Positions 46,587-56,160 of a DNA stretch of 64,000 nucleotides are shown here, one piece after another. The stretch lies in contig NZ_CP067087.1 of the NCBI RefSeq assembly GCF_016745095.1, positions 2,778,501 through 2,842,500 of the forward strand. The letters are read 5' to 3'. The notes beneath the pieces were generated by a model. That model saw only the letters and a list, made by a program, of their open reading frames with translations. It was not told the DNA's origin and ran no database searches. The position numbers were made by a program, and so were the translations under genes. Within the stretch, counting starts at the first letter, position 1. Every line of letters starts with the position of its first letter. The DNA is from Croceicoccus sp. YJ47. GTDB lineage: Bacteria; Pseudomonadota; Alphaproteobacteria; Sphingomonadales; Sphingomonadaceae.

Positions 46587-47716
46587 CGCAGGCGCCCGGC
46601 CATGGCCAGACCTTGCCGCAGGCGGAGGCTTTCGCGCGCATCCGGCTCCTGCGGTCGCCCAATGTGGGGCCGGTCACCTATCGCCAGCTGATGGCGCGGT
46701 TCGGAACGGCGCAGAGCGCGCTGGAGGCGATGCCCGATCTTGCGGCGCGGGGCGGGGGCCGCTATCGCGTGGCGGGGGCCGACCGGGTGTCTGCCGAAAT
46801 CGACGCGGTGCGCGCGGCCGCCGCGAAATATCTGTTCGAGGATTCGCCGTCCTATCCCGCGCTTTTGCGGGAATTTCCGGGCGCGCCGCCGATCCTGACC
46901 TATCGCGGCGATATCGCCTTTTTCGATCGTCCGGCGGTGGCCATTGTCGGGGCGCGCAATGCCTCGGCGGCGGCAATGCGCATGGCGTGGGAATTCGCCG
47001 CCGCGCTTGCCGGGCAGGGGCGGCTCGTGGTGTCGGGCCTTGCCCGCGGCATCGACGGGGCGGCGCACGAGGGGGCGTTGTCCGCGGCAAGCGGCGGCAC
47101 CTGCGGGGTGATCGCCGGCGGGATCGATGTGGTCTACCCCTCGCAACATTTCGATCTTCAGCAGCGCATCGCGAACGAGGGCATCCTCATCGCGGAACAG
47201 CCGCCGGGGGTCGAGCCGCAAGCGCGCCATTTCCCCTCCCGCAACCGGATCATCGCCGGGCTGTGCGCCGGAACGCTGGTGGTGGAGGCGGCGCCGCGCT
47301 CCGGCAGCCTGCTGACTGCGCGGCTGGCGCGTGATGCGGCGCGTGAGGTCATGGCGATCCCCGGTTCGCCCCGCGATGCACGGGCGCGCGGCTGCAATGA
47401 GCTTATCCGCGAAGGAGCGGTCCTGGTACAGGAACCGGACGATGTCGCCGAAATGCTCGACAGCTTCACCGGCAATCCGCGCTCCCATTTTCGGGAGGAA
47501 GCGCCCGAACCGTTCGTCCACGCCGCCATGGCCGAGAGCGAGGCGGACAGCGATCTCGACATCGCCGCCCTCTTGTCCAGCGCGCCGGTCAGCGTCGACG
47601 AGGTCATCCGGATGAGCGGCGCGAACACGCCCACGGTGCAGATGGCACTCATCGAACTGGAACTGGCCGGGCGGCTGACGCGCCATGCCGGCGGGCGGGT
47701 CAGCCTGGCGTCATAG
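46583..47716 (+). CDS. dprA: DNA processing protein DprA
   Basis: 377 residues from GTG 46583 coupled to plsY. DprA loads RecA onto incoming single-stranded DNA during transformation. An N-terminal SAM-like helical region (LLRSPNVGPVTYRQLMARFG) precedes the Rossmann domain (AIVGARNAS, VSGLARGIDGAAHEGAL, AEQPPGVEPQARHFPSRNRI, VVEAAPRSGSLLTARLA, IPGSPRDARARGCNELIREG). A C-terminal winged-helix (SSAPVSVDEVIRMSGANTPTVQMALIELELAGRL) is present, as in many longer DprA. Confidence 0.95.
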   Translation: MTQAPGHGQTLPQAEAFARIRLLRSPNVGPVTYRQLMARFGTAQSALEAMPDLAARGGGRYRVAGADRVSAEIDAVRAAAAKYLFEDSPSYPALLREFPGAPPILTYRGDIAFFDRPAVAIVGARNASAAAMRMAWEFAAALAGQGRLVVSGLARGIDGAAHEGALSAASGGTCGVIAGGIDVVYPSQHFDLQQRIANEGILIAEQPPGVEPQARHFPSRNRIIAGLCAGTLVVEAAPRSGSLLTARLARDAAREVMAIPGSPRDARARGCNELIREGAVLVQEPDDVAEMLDSFTGNPRSHFREEAPEPFVHAAMAESEADSDLDIAALLSSAPVSVDEVIRMSGANTPTVQMALIELELAGRLTRHAGGRVSLAS

Positions 47717-47733
47717 AAACATCCCGCTTGACG

Positions 47734-47757
47734 ATGGGGCGCAAGCCTCCCCATTTT
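47734..47757 (+). terminator. Possible weak terminator between dprA and topA
   Basis: ATGGGG (47734-47739) pairs with CCCCAT (47749-47754) over a 9-base loop and is followed by TTT. The 6-base stem is short, so it may only attenuate transcription into topA. Confidence 0.4.
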
Positions 47758-47813
47758 CGTGCGCATACACGTAAGGGGCTTGTCCGTACCGGCGCCCCGC
47801 AACAGGAAATTGC

Positions 47814-50408
47814 ATGCAACTCGTCATCGTCGAATCGCCCGCAAAGGCAAAAACCATCGAGAAATACCTCGGCAAGGATTACAAGGTCCTCGCCAGCTAC
47901 GGCCATGTCCGCGACCTCCCGCCCAAGGACGGTTCGGTAAAACCCGACGAAGGTTTTGCCATGGACTGGGAGCTTTACGGCGACAAGCAGAAGCAGATCC
48001 GGGCGATCACCGATCTTGCCAAGCAGGCCGACCGCCTCATCCTCGCCACCGACCCTGACCGCGAGGGGGAGGCAATTTCCTGGCATGTCAGGGAGTTACT
48101 CGCCAAACGTAAGGCATTGCCGAAGGAAGTCGAGCGCGTAACCTTCAACGCGATCACGAAGCAGGCGGTGACCGACGCGATGAAGGCGCCGCGCGATCTC
48201 GACAGCGATCTGATCGACGCCTATCTCGCCCGCCGCGCATTGGATTACCTGTTCGGTTTCACGCTTTCGCCCGTGTTGTGGCGCAAGCTTCCGGGCGCGA
48301 AATCGGCCGGGCGCGTGCAGTCGGTCGCCCTGCGCCTCATCGTGGAGCGCGAGCGCGAGATCGAGGCGTTCCGGCCCGACGAATACTGGCAGATTTTGGC
48401 CAGGATGGAGAGGGGCGGAACGCCGTTCGACGCGCGCCTCGTCCGATTTGAAGGCAAGAAACTCGATAAGCTCACCCTCGGCGACGAGGGCAGCGCCATG
48501 CGCGCGAAGGCCGCGGTCGAGGCTGGCAACTTCACCGTCGAAGAAGTCGAGACCAAGCCGCAGAAGCGCCACCCCGCGCCGCCGTTCACGACCTCGACCC
48601 TGCAACAGGAAGCCGCGCGCAAGCTCGGCTATTCCGCCAGCCACACCATGCGGCTCGCGCAGGGTCTGTATGAACAGGGCGCCATCACCTATATGCGGAC
48701 CGATGGCGTGCAAATGGATCACAGCGCCATTTCCGCCGCGCGCAAGGCGATAAGCGATCGTTACGACGGCCATTATCTCCCTGAAACCCCTCGGCATTAT
48801 CAGACCAAGGCAAAGAACGCGCAGGAGGCCCACGAAGCGATCCGGCCTACCGATTTCACGAAGGATCGGGCGGGGCAGGGCGATGCGGGCAAGCTGTACG
48901 ACCTGATTTTCAAGCGCGCGATGGCGAGCCAGATGGCGTCGGCGTCCCTCGAACGCACGACCGTGACCCTGCGCGACGGGACCGGCAATTCGGAGCTGCG
49001 CGCGACGGGGCAGGTGGTGAAATTCCCGGGCTTCCTCGCCGTTTACGAAGAAAGTCTCGACGTAAAGTCGGAGGACGACGAATCGGGCCTGCTGCCCGCG
49101 ATGAAATCCGGCGACAAGCCGGCGAAGAAGGGCGTCGAAGCCACCCAGCACTTCACGCAGCCGCCGCCGCGCTATTCCGAAGCCAGCCTGGTCAAAAGGC
49201 TCGAGGAATTGGGCATCGGGCGCCCGTCGACCTATGCCGCGACATTGCAGGTGCTGAAGGATCGCAATTACGTCCGGACCGAGAAAAATCGTTTCTTCGC
49301 AGAGGATTCGGGCCGGCTCCTGACGTCGTTTCTGGAACGGTTCTTTACCCGCTACGTCGCCTATGACTTCACCGCGGGGATGGAGGACGAACTCGACGAC
49401 GTGTCCGGCGGGCGCGCCGCGTGGAAGGCCGTGCTCGAAGCGTTCTGGCGCGATTTCAAGCCCAAGTCCGACGAGGTGATGGAGCAGCAGCCGAGTGAAA
49501 TCACCGCAGAGCTGGATATTTTCCTCTCCGATTATCTCTTTCCGCCCAAGGATGACGGGAGCGATCCGCGGGCCTGCCCGCAATGCGGCGACGGGCGGCT
49601 TGCGCTGCGCGGCGGGCGCTTTGGCGCGTTCGTCGCCTGCTCCAACTATCCGGAATGCAAATTCACGCGGCGGTTTGGGCAGCCCAATGCCGATGGCGAC
49701 GAGGCGGCCGAGGATGGCGTGCTGGGCCAGCACCCCGAAACGGGCGAGGACGTCGTGCGCAAGACGGGGCGCTTCGGTCCCTATGTGCAGATGGGCGAGG
49801 GCAAGGAGGCGAGCCGCTCTTCCATCCCCAAGGATATTGGTGAGCTCGATTTCGACATGGCGGTCAAATTGCTCAGCCTGCCGCGGCTTGTCGGCATCCA
49901 TCCCGAAACGGGCGAGGAAATCCGTGCGAGCATAGGGCGTTACGGGCCATACCTCGTCCATCAGGGCAAGTATGCGAAGCTTTCGGCAACGGCGGATGTG
50001 TTCGACACCGGCATGAATGCGGCGGTCACGCTCCTGGCCGAAGCGGCGGCGAACAAGGGCGGTCGCGGCCGGGCCAAGGCCGAGCCGATCAAGACCTTCA
50101 AGGCGCATCCGACCAGCGGCGGCGAGATGAAAGTCCTGCCCGGCCGATATGGTCCCTATGTCACCGACGGCACGACCAACGCCACCATCCCGCGCGACAT
50201 GAAGCCGGAGGACGTGACCGAGGAGGACGCGATCCGGTTGATCGACGAGCGCGCGGCGAAGGCCCCGGCCAAGAAGAAGAAGGCCCCGGCAAAGAAGGCG
50301 GCGGCCAAGAAGCCCGCCGCAAAGAAAGCCGCCGCGAAAAAGACCGCGACCAGGAAGGCGCCAGCCAAGAAGAAGGCCGCGGCAGCCAAGAGCGGCGAGG
50401 ACGCATGA
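47814..50408 (+). CDS. topA: DNA topoisomerase I
   Basis: 864 residues. Relaxes negative supercoils. The Toprim domain starts MQLVIVESPAKAKTIEKYLG with the acidic DPDREGEAISWH; the catalytic Tyr is in AITYMRTDGVQM. Further blocks are RRALDYLFGFTLSPVLW and SAGRVQSVALRLI. One zinc-finger-like set of four Cys is seen in CPQCGDGRLALRGGRFGAFV followed by ACSNYPECKF. Two or three further topo-C repeats (RFGPYVQMGEG, RYGPYLVHQGKY, RYGPYVTDG) lack Cys. The last 50 residues are a Lys/Ala/Pro-rich tail. Confidence 0.96.
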   Translation: MQLVIVESPAKAKTIEKYLGKDYKVLASYGHVRDLPPKDGSVKPDEGFAMDWELYGDKQKQIRAITDLAKQADRLILATDPDREGEAISWHVRELLAKRKALPKEVERVTFNAITKQAVTDAMKAPRDLDSDLIDAYLARRALDYLFGFTLSPVLWRKLPGAKSAGRVQSVALRLIVEREREIEAFRPDEYWQILARMERGGTPFDARLVRFEGKKLDKLTLGDEGSAMRAKAAVEAGNFTVEEVETKPQKRHPAPPFTTSTLQQEAARKLGYSASHTMRLAQGLYEQGAITYMRTDGVQMDHSAISAARKAISDRYDGHYLPETPRHYQTKAKNAQEAHEAIRPTDFTKDRAGQGDAGKLYDLIFKRAMASQMASASLERTTVTLRDGTGNSELRATGQVVKFPGFLAVYEESLDVKSEDDESGLLPAMKSGDKPAKKGVEATQHFTQPPPRYSEASLVKRLEELGIGRPSTYAATLQVLKDRNYVRTEKNRFFAEDSGRLLTSFLERFFTRYVAYDFTAGMEDELDDVSGGRAAWKAVLEAFWRDFKPKSDEVMEQQPSEITAELDIFLSDYLFPPKDDGSDPRACPQCGDGRLALRGGRFGAFVACSNYPECKFTRRFGQPNADGDEAAEDGVLGQHPETGEDVVRKTGRFGPYVQMGEGKEASRSSIPKDIGELDFDMAVKLLSLPRLVGIHPETGEEIRASIGRYGPYLVHQGKYAKLSATADVFDTGMNAAVTLLAEAAANKGGRGRAKAEPIKTFKAHPTSGGEMKVLPGRYGPYVTDGTTNATIPRDMKPEDVTEEDAIRLIDERAAKAPAKKKKAPAKKAAAKKPAAKKAAAKKTATRKAPAKKKAAAAKSGEDA
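50258..50390 (+). repeat. Lys/Ala/Pro-rich repeat encoding the TopA tail
   Basis: Repeated AAG and GCC-type codons encode tandem KAPAKK / AAKK / PAAKK units at the 3' end of topA. Such basic tails bind DNA in several bacterial TopA and histone-like proteins. The low-complexity DNA may vary in copy number between strains. Confidence 0.7.
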
Positions 50409-50463
50409 TGTGCGCCCCGGTCCGGACGAGGGAACCGGGCCGGGGCGGCGCCGTTTGAACCGC

Positions 50464-51915
50464 ATGCTGCAATCGCGAACCATTTCCGCCACCGATACGA
50501 CCGGTGGCGGCGAAAGCTCGTCCGATCGGTGGGACGGCCTGCCCATGCCGCGCCGGCTCGTCGCGATCGCGGCGGTCAGTTTCGGCGTCGCGGTGCTGGT
50601 CATCGACGGGAGCATTGCCAATGTCGCGCTCCCGACGCTGGCGCGCGAACTGAACGTGACTGAGGCGGCGGTGACGAACGTCATCACGCTTTATCAGCTC
50701 GTCATGGTCATGGGCCTGCTTCCCTTTGCGAAGCTGGGCGACGGGATCGGGCATCGCCGCCTGTATCAGATCGGGCAGGTCATTTTCTGCCTCGCCTCGG
50801 CCCTGTGCTATTTCGTGGACAGCTTCGCGATGTTGCTCGTCCTGCGCGCGGGGCAGGCACTGGGCGCGAGCATGGCGCTCGCCGTTTCGGTCGCGGTGTT
50901 GCGCCGGATCTATCCGCGCGCCTCGCTCGGCAGCGGGCTGGGCTTCAATTCCGTGGTCATCGCGACCGCAGCGGCCATCGCGCCGACGCTGGGCGGGTTC
51001 ATCGTGGCGGATCTCCCGTGGCAGCTGGTGTTCGTGGCGGCGGCGCCCTTTGCCGTGCTGTCGCTGCTGCTGGGCCGGGCGCTCCCCGAATCGCCGGTTC
51101 AGCCCAAGGGCAACGTGCGCGGCGACATCATCAGCGCATTGTGGAGCGCGGCCACGGTCGCCATGCTCATCGGCGGGGTGCAGGTTTCGACCCATTCGGG
51201 CGACCTGTTCTACGGCCTGGCGATCATCGCGGCGGGCATCGTGTCGAGCGTCTTCCTGATCCGGCGCGAACGCGGGCGTCAGCGTCCGATCGTGCCGGTG
51301 GACATCATGGCGATCCCGTCGGTCGGGTTGAGCGCACTCGCCGCGGTGGCGGTTTTCTGCTCCAGCGCGGTGCTCATCGTGTCGCTCCCGTTCCTGTTCG
51401 AGCAGGCGATGGGATATTCGCCGGATCAGGTGGGCTTGCTGCTGCTGCCCTATCCGCTGACGCTGCTGGTGATTTCACCGCTGGCGGGCTGGCTGTCGGA
51501 CCGGGTCGCGTCGACGAAGCTGGGCGTGGCCGGGATGGCGGTGACGATCGTAGGGCTGCTGCTCATGATCTTCATGCCGGAGCAGCCGGGATGGTTCGGC
51601 ATCGCCTGGCGGCTGACGATCGTGGCGCTGGGCTTCGGGTTTTTCTTTGCCCCCAATTCCCGCCTCCTGATCGGGAGCACGCCGGAGGATCGCTCGGCGG
51701 CGGCGGGGGGCCTCTTGTCCACTGCGCGCCTGTTCGGACAGACGACGGCGGCCGCGATGGTCGGCGTCATCCTGTCGCTGGGGCTGGGCCTTGGACCGAT
51801 GCCGTTGATCGTGGCGGCGGTCCTGGCCCTGCTGGCCGCGGGGTGCAGCATGTTCCGCACCCGCACCGTCGCATCGCAACATGGCCCCGTCACCGTACAG
51901 GATGTCGGGGCCTGA
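50464..51915 (+). CDS. MFS exporter, DHA2 (EmrB/QacA-like) group
   Basis: 483 residues from ATG 50464; a GTG at 50410, two bases after the topA stop, would add 18 residues. Thirteen to fourteen hydrophobic segments. The first-helix motif VLVIDGSIANVALPTLARELN and the loop LGDGIGHRRLYQIG are those of drug:H+ antiporters of the 14-helix group. Substrate unknown. It converges with era. Confidence 0.87.
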   Translation: MLQSRTISATDTTGGGESSSDRWDGLPMPRRLVAIAAVSFGVAVLVIDGSIANVALPTLARELNVTEAAVTNVITLYQLVMVMGLLPFAKLGDGIGHRRLYQIGQVIFCLASALCYFVDSFAMLLVLRAGQALGASMALAVSVAVLRRIYPRASLGSGLGFNSVVIATAAAIAPTLGGFIVADLPWQLVFVAAAPFAVLSLLLGRALPESPVQPKGNVRGDIISALWSAATVAMLIGGVQVSTHSGDLFYGLAIIAAGIVSSVFLIRRERGRQRPIVPVDIMAIPSVGLSALAAVAVFCSSAVLIVSLPFLFEQAMGYSPDQVGLLLLPYPLTLLVISPLAGWLSDRVASTKLGVAGMAVTIVGLLLMIFMPEQPGWFGIAWRLTIVALGFGFFFAPNSRLLIGSTPEDRSAAAGGLLSTARLFGQTTAAAMVGVILSLGLGLGPMPLIVAAVLALLAAGCSMFRTRTVASQHGPVTVQDVGA

Positions 51916-51918
51916 GGC

Positions 51919-52857
51919 TTATTTCACCCAGTCGAGGCCCATCGCCTCATAATGTTCGCGATTTTCGTCCCAGCCTTCCTCGACCTTCACATGGAGGAAA
52001 AGGTGCACCTTGTGACCGAGCAGTTCCGCAAGCTCGGTGCGCGCCGCCTCGCCGATGGCCTTGATCCGGGCGCCGCGCTTGCCCAGCACGATGGGACGCT
52101 GGCTTTCGCGCCCGACCACGATCTGCTGATGAATTTCGACCGAGCCGTCCTTGCGATGCTTGTAGGCTTCGGGCCGCACCGCGCTGTCATAGGGCAGTTC
52201 GTCGTGCAATTGCCGGTAAAGCTGCTCGCGCGTGATTTCGGCCGCCAGCAGCCGTTCGCTCGCATCTGAAACCTGATCCTCGGGGTAATGCCACGGACCT
52301 TCGGGCATGAGCGCGGCCAGATGCGCCTTTAGTTCCGGCACGCCGTCGCCGGTCAGCGCGGAAATGAAGAACACCTCGTCGAAAAGCCCGCCATCGGCGA
52401 GTTCCTGCGCGAGCGCGAGCAACGGCTCCTTCGGCGAGGCATCGACCTTGTTGAGCGCGAGCAGCTTGCGCTCGGGCCTGTCCTTGAGGCTGTCGATGAG
52501 CGGCATCAGCTCGTGCCGCCGCTGCTTGACCGGGTCGATCAGCAGGACGATGGCATCGGCGGCATGCGCGCCCTCCCACGCCGCGCTGACCATCGCGCGG
52601 TCGAGCCGGCGGCGCGGCGCGAAAATGCCGGGCGTATCGGCAAGGATGATCTGCGTATCGCCGTGAAGCGCAATACCGAGCAGGCGCGCACGCGTCGTCT
52701 GCGCCTTGGCGCTCGTGATCGCGACCTTTTGCCCGACCAGCTGATTGACCAGCGTCGATTTGCCTGCGTTAGGCGGGCCGAGCACGGCGACCACCCCGCA
52801 TTTCGTGCCATCGGACGGCGTGTGTTCGGGCGGAAGATTTTCGTTCGTGTCAGCCAT
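51919..52857 (-). CDS. era: GTPase Era
   Basis: 312 residues. Ribosome small-subunit assembly GTPase that binds the 3' end of 16S rRNA. G1 GPPNAGKST, G3 DTPG, G4 NKVD and the switch TTRARLLGI are present; the C-terminal KH domain carries VGRESQRPIVLGKRGARIKAIG and KVHLFLHVKVEEGW. The start overlaps the rnc stop by 8 bases. Third gene of lepB-rnc-era. Confidence 0.96.
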   Translation of the reverse strand: MADTNENLPPEHTPSDGTKCGVVAVLGPPNAGKSTLVNQLVGQKVAITSAKAQTTRARLLGIALHGDTQIILADTPGIFAPRRRLDRAMVSAAWEGAHAADAIVLLIDPVKQRRHELMPLIDSLKDRPERKLLALNKVDASPKEPLLALAQELADGGLFDEVFFISALTGDGVPELKAHLAALMPEGPWHYPEDQVSDASERLLAAEITREQLYRQLHDELPYDSAVRPEAYKHRKDGSVEIHQQIVVGRESQRPIVLGKRGARIKAIGEAARTELAELLGHKVHLFLHVKVEEGWDENREHYEAMGLDWVK

Positions 52858-53524
52858 GTTGTTCCAAAAACGCAGCGGCGGCATTGGTTTCCGCCTGCTG
52901 CTTGCTGTCGCCCTTGCCGATCGCGTCGCCGACATTGTGGATCGTGACCCGCACGGTGAAATGTGCGGCGTGGTCGGGGCCGGATCGTTCGACCAGTTCG
53001 TATTCGGGCATGCGGCGCTGATTGCCCGCGGCCCATTCCTGAAGCGCGGATTTGGGATGCTTGCTGCGCCCGGCATGGCCGTGCATCGCTTCCTGCCACC
53101 ATCGGCGGACCATGGCGCTGGCCGTGTCGAAGCCTTGTGCCACGAAACAGGCGCCGATGACCGATTCGGTCACATCGCCGAGGATATTGTCGCTCTCGCG
53201 CCCGCCATCGGCATTGGCCTGCTTGCCAAGGCGAATATGCGCGGGCAGGCCGACGCTGCGCGCGACATGCGCACAGGTCCGACGGCTGACGAGCGCGTTC
53301 AGACGCTGCGAAAGCGTGCCCTCGGTATCGCCGTTCTGTTCATAGAGCCATTGCGCGATGGTCAGCCCCAGAACCCTGTCGCCCAGGAACTCGAGCCGTT
53401 GATAATCGAGCGTTTCGCCGGTGCTGCCATGGGTGAACGCGGCGAGCCACAGGCGCGCATCGTCGGGTTTCGCGCCGGTGTTCCGCTCGATCCAGTCCCG
53501 CGTTTCGGGGGGAAGCGAAGGCAT
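52850..53524 (-). CDS. rnc: Ribonuclease III
   Basis: 224 residues from ATG 53524, which has CGGAGG 9 bases upstream and overlaps the lepB stop by one base (TGATG); a GTG at 53551 is less likely. Cuts double-stranded RNA. The signature is QRLEFLGDRVLGL; the second acidic site is NILGDVTESVIGA. The dsRBD covers the end (PKSALQEWAAG ... GKGDSKQQAETNAAAAFL). Confidence 0.95.
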   Translation of the reverse strand: MPSLPPETRDWIERNTGAKPDDARLWLAAFTHGSTGETLDYQRLEFLGDRVLGLTIAQWLYEQNGDTEGTLSQRLNALVSRRTCAHVARSVGLPAHIRLGKQANADGGRESDNILGDVTESVIGACFVAQGFDTASAMVRRWWQEAMHGHAGRSKHPKSALQEWAAGNQRRMPEYELVERSGPDHAAHFTVRVTIHNVGDAIGKGDSKQQAETNAAAAFLEQHG

Positions 53525-54372
53525 CAGAACGTGCCTCCGATGCGGCTCCACCGGGTCGCCTCGAACCAGCTCACCGGGTTCCAGAGGTGCGAGGATCCAT
53601 CGGTGCTGAACATCATGACATGCGCCTTCCCGATGAGGTGGTTCATCGGGATGTAGCCCAGCCCGCCCTCCGGCGTTGCGGGAAAGCGGCTGTCCTGCGA
53701 ATTGTCGCGGTTGTCGCCCATGGCAAAGAAATGGCCCTCCGGCACGGTAAAGACCGGCGTATTGTCGGGCCAGCTCATGCCGAGATCAAGCACCTCGTAG
53801 CTTTTCCCGCCCGGCAATGTCTCGCGATAGCGGGGATAGCGGCAGTAATCGCCACCGTCCGGGCCGGTTTCGACGAAACTTTCGTCGCGGCAGGGCGAAG
53901 GGCGCCCGGCAAGATCGGCGGCATCGATCATGTTCTGCGTCACCGGAATGACGAAATCCTCGATGCGCTCCTTCGGGACCGCCGTGCCGTTGAGGAACAA
54001 TTGCCCCTCGCGCACCTGAATCTGGTCGCCGGGGAGGCCAATGACGCGCTTGATGAGGTCGAAATCGGTCTTTGTCCCGCGAAAGATCGCGATGTCGCCG
54101 CGTTCGGGATCGCTCGCCAATATGCGGTCGGGAATGAGCGGTATGCTCCCCGGCAGGGAATAGCGGGTATAGCCATATGGCCATTTCGCCGCGAGCAGGT
54201 AATCGCCGATGAGCAGGCGCGGTTGCATCGATTCCGACGGAATGTTGAACGGCGAATAGATGAAGCTGCGAAAGACGAACACGATCACCGCAAGCTTGAT
54301 CAGGAAAACGACGAAGCTGTCTTCCTTCTTTTCCTTCCCCTTGGCCTTATCGGGGGTCGCCGGATCGTTCAT
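53524..54372 (-). CDS. lepB: Signal peptidase I
   Basis: 282 residues from ATG 54372. One N-terminal membrane helix after a Lys/Glu-rich head (KAKGKEKKEDS), then the periplasmic domain that cuts Sec signal peptides. The Ser nucleophile is in IPSESMQPRLLIGDY, the Lys base in DLIKRVIGLPGD; GHFFAMGDNRDNSQDSR follows. A Cys pair lies in the long insert (SPCRDE, DYCRYP). First gene of lepB-rnc-era, divergent from pgi. Confidence 0.95.
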   Translation of the reverse strand: MNDPATPDKAKGKEKKEDSFVVFLIKLAVIVFVFRSFIYSPFNIPSESMQPRLLIGDYLLAAKWPYGYTRYSLPGSIPLIPDRILASDPERGDIAIFRGTKTDFDLIKRVIGLPGDQIQVREGQLFLNGTAVPKERIEDFVIPVTQNMIDAADLAGRPSPCRDESFVETGPDGGDYCRYPRYRETLPGGKSYEVLDLGMSWPDNTPVFTVPEGHFFAMGDNRDNSQDSRFPATPEGGLGYIPMNHLIGKAHVMMFSTDGSSHLWNPVSWFEATRWSRIGGTF

Positions 54373-54516
54373 ACAGGTTTCGTCTGCTTGCTGCTGGTCA
54401 AGGCGGGCGGCATAGGGCAGGAACGCCGCCATGCAAAGCCAATTGCGGCGCGAGGGCGCTCGTATCGCCCCGGCGCCATCAGGACCGCACCCGCAAGGAA
54501 AGGACACCGAACGAAA

Positions 54517-56061
54517 ATGACGCAGGACACTTCCAAGGCCGCCGAAATCTGGGACGCACTGGCGACGCAGGACCGGCCCAGCTTGCAAACCCTGTTCGAC
54601 AAGGACGCGAATCGGGTCGAGCGGCTTTCGGAAACGCTCGCTCTGCCCGGCGGCGATATTCTCTTCGACTGGTCGAAAACGCATCTCGACGTCGACACCA
54701 TCGCCCGGTTCGAGCAGCTTTGCGATGCGATGGATTTCAACGCGGCGCGTCAGCTCATGCTGACCGGCGGGATCGCCAATCCGACCGAAGGGCGCGCCGC
54801 CGAACATACGGCGCAACGCGGCATGGGCGCCGACGCCAGCGTGGAGGAGGCAGAGGCGCTGCACGACCGGATGCGCTTGCTGGTGGAGGCGATCCACGAT
54901 GGCGCGCTCGGCGATATTCGCCATCTCATCCATATCGGCATTGGCGGTTCTGCGCTGGGTCCGGCGCTTGCGGTCGATGCGCTGGCGCGGCCGACGGCGG
55001 AGTTTCGCGCGCGGATCGACGTGCATGTCGTGTCGAACATCGACGGCAACGCGCTCGAAGCCGCGTTCGAGGCGTGCGACCCGGCCCACACCATGATCGC
55101 GGTCGCGTCCAAGACCTTCACCACCATCGAAACCATGACCAACGCGGCCAGCGCGGTCCAATGGCTCGAGGAATCGGGTGTGGCCGATGCGCATGGACGC
55201 GTCGTCGCACTCACCGCGAGCCCGGAAAAGGCGGTGGAGTGGGGCATCGACGAAACGCGCATACTGCCGTTTTCCGAAAGCGTGGGCGGGCGTTATTCGC
55301 TGTGGTCGTCGATCGGTTTCCCGGTGGCGATGGCGCTCGGCTATGACGGATTTGCCGCGATGCTGGCGGGCGCAGCGGCCATCGACACGCATTTCGCGAA
55401 TGAAAGCGGGGCTGCGAACCTGCCGCTGCGCGCCGCGTTCGCCGACCTTCTCTATACGCAAGTACGCGGGTGTCAGACGCGCGCCGTCTTCGCCTATGAC
55501 GAGCGGCTCGACCTGTTTCCGGATTATCTGCAGCAGCTGGAGATGGAATCGAACGGAAAATCCGTGACCGCGAACGGCGAACCGCTCCCGCGGCCCAGTG
55601 CGCCGATCACCTGGGGCGGGACCGGCACCGACGCGCAACACGCGGTGTTTCAGCTGCTCCATCAAGGCACGTTCGAGGTTCCGGTCGATTTCATCGCGGC
55701 AAAGGAAGCGGGCCACGACCTCGACGAGGCGCACCACCGGATCCTGCTCACCAATTGTTTCGCGCAAGGGGCGGCATTGATGGCCGGCGCGGATGCGGAG
55801 GATGGTGCGCGCCGCTACCCCGGCAATCGTCCGTCGGCGACGATCCTGTGCGATGCGGTGTCGCCGGGAACGCTTGGCGCCCTTATTGCATTCCATGAAC
55901 ATCGCACGTTCAGTGCAGCGGCGCTGCTGGGCATCAATCCGTTCGATCAGTTCGGCGTGGAGCTTGGCAAGCGCATCGCGAACGAGATAGAACGCGGGGA
56001 GGGCGGCAATTTCGACCCCTCGACCAAGGCCCTGTTGCGCGCTGCGGGATTGAGCGGCTGA
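54517..56061 (+). CDS. pgi: Glucose-6-phosphate isomerase
   Basis: 514 residues. Interconverts glucose 6-phosphate and fructose 6-phosphate. Blocks: HIGIGGSALGP, VVSNIDGNALE, ASKTFTTIETMTNA, SVGGRYSLWSSIGFP, LDLFPDYLQQLEMESNGKS, and the C-terminal NPFDQFGVELGKRIANEI. AAGGAAAGG precedes ATG 54517; the frame is open upstream but unrelated. The other glycolytic genes are not nearby. Confidence 0.95.
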   Translation: MTQDTSKAAEIWDALATQDRPSLQTLFDKDANRVERLSETLALPGGDILFDWSKTHLDVDTIARFEQLCDAMDFNAARQLMLTGGIANPTEGRAAEHTAQRGMGADASVEEAEALHDRMRLLVEAIHDGALGDIRHLIHIGIGGSALGPALAVDALARPTAEFRARIDVHVVSNIDGNALEAAFEACDPAHTMIAVASKTFTTIETMTNAASAVQWLEESGVADAHGRVVALTASPEKAVEWGIDETRILPFSESVGGRYSLWSSIGFPVAMALGYDGFAAMLAGAAAIDTHFANESGAANLPLRAAFADLLYTQVRGCQTRAVFAYDERLDLFPDYLQQLEMESNGKSVTANGEPLPRPSAPITWGGTGTDAQHAVFQLLHQGTFEVPVDFIAAKEAGHDLDEAHHRILLTNCFAQGAALMAGADAEDGARRYPGNRPSATILCDAVSPGTLGALIAFHEHRTFSAAALLGINPFDQFGVELGKRIANEIERGEGGNFDPSTKALLRAAGLSG

Positions 56062-56094
56062 GCTGATTTACACCAAATGTGTCAAAAAAGTGGC

Positions 56095-56115
56095 AAATCG
56101 CTTGCTATGCGATTT
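56095..56115. promoter_or_regulatory. Perfect inverted repeat upstream of the small lipoprotein gene
   Basis: AAATCGC (56095-56101) and GCGATTT (56109-56115) flank a 7-base spacer in an AT-rich 100-base gap. It could be an operator or a hairpin ending the pgi transcript; there is no T run after it. Confidence 0.4.
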
Positions 56116-56160
56116 CGTTCGTGCCATTGAAGCACCATTCCAACCAGAAGGGGATATACC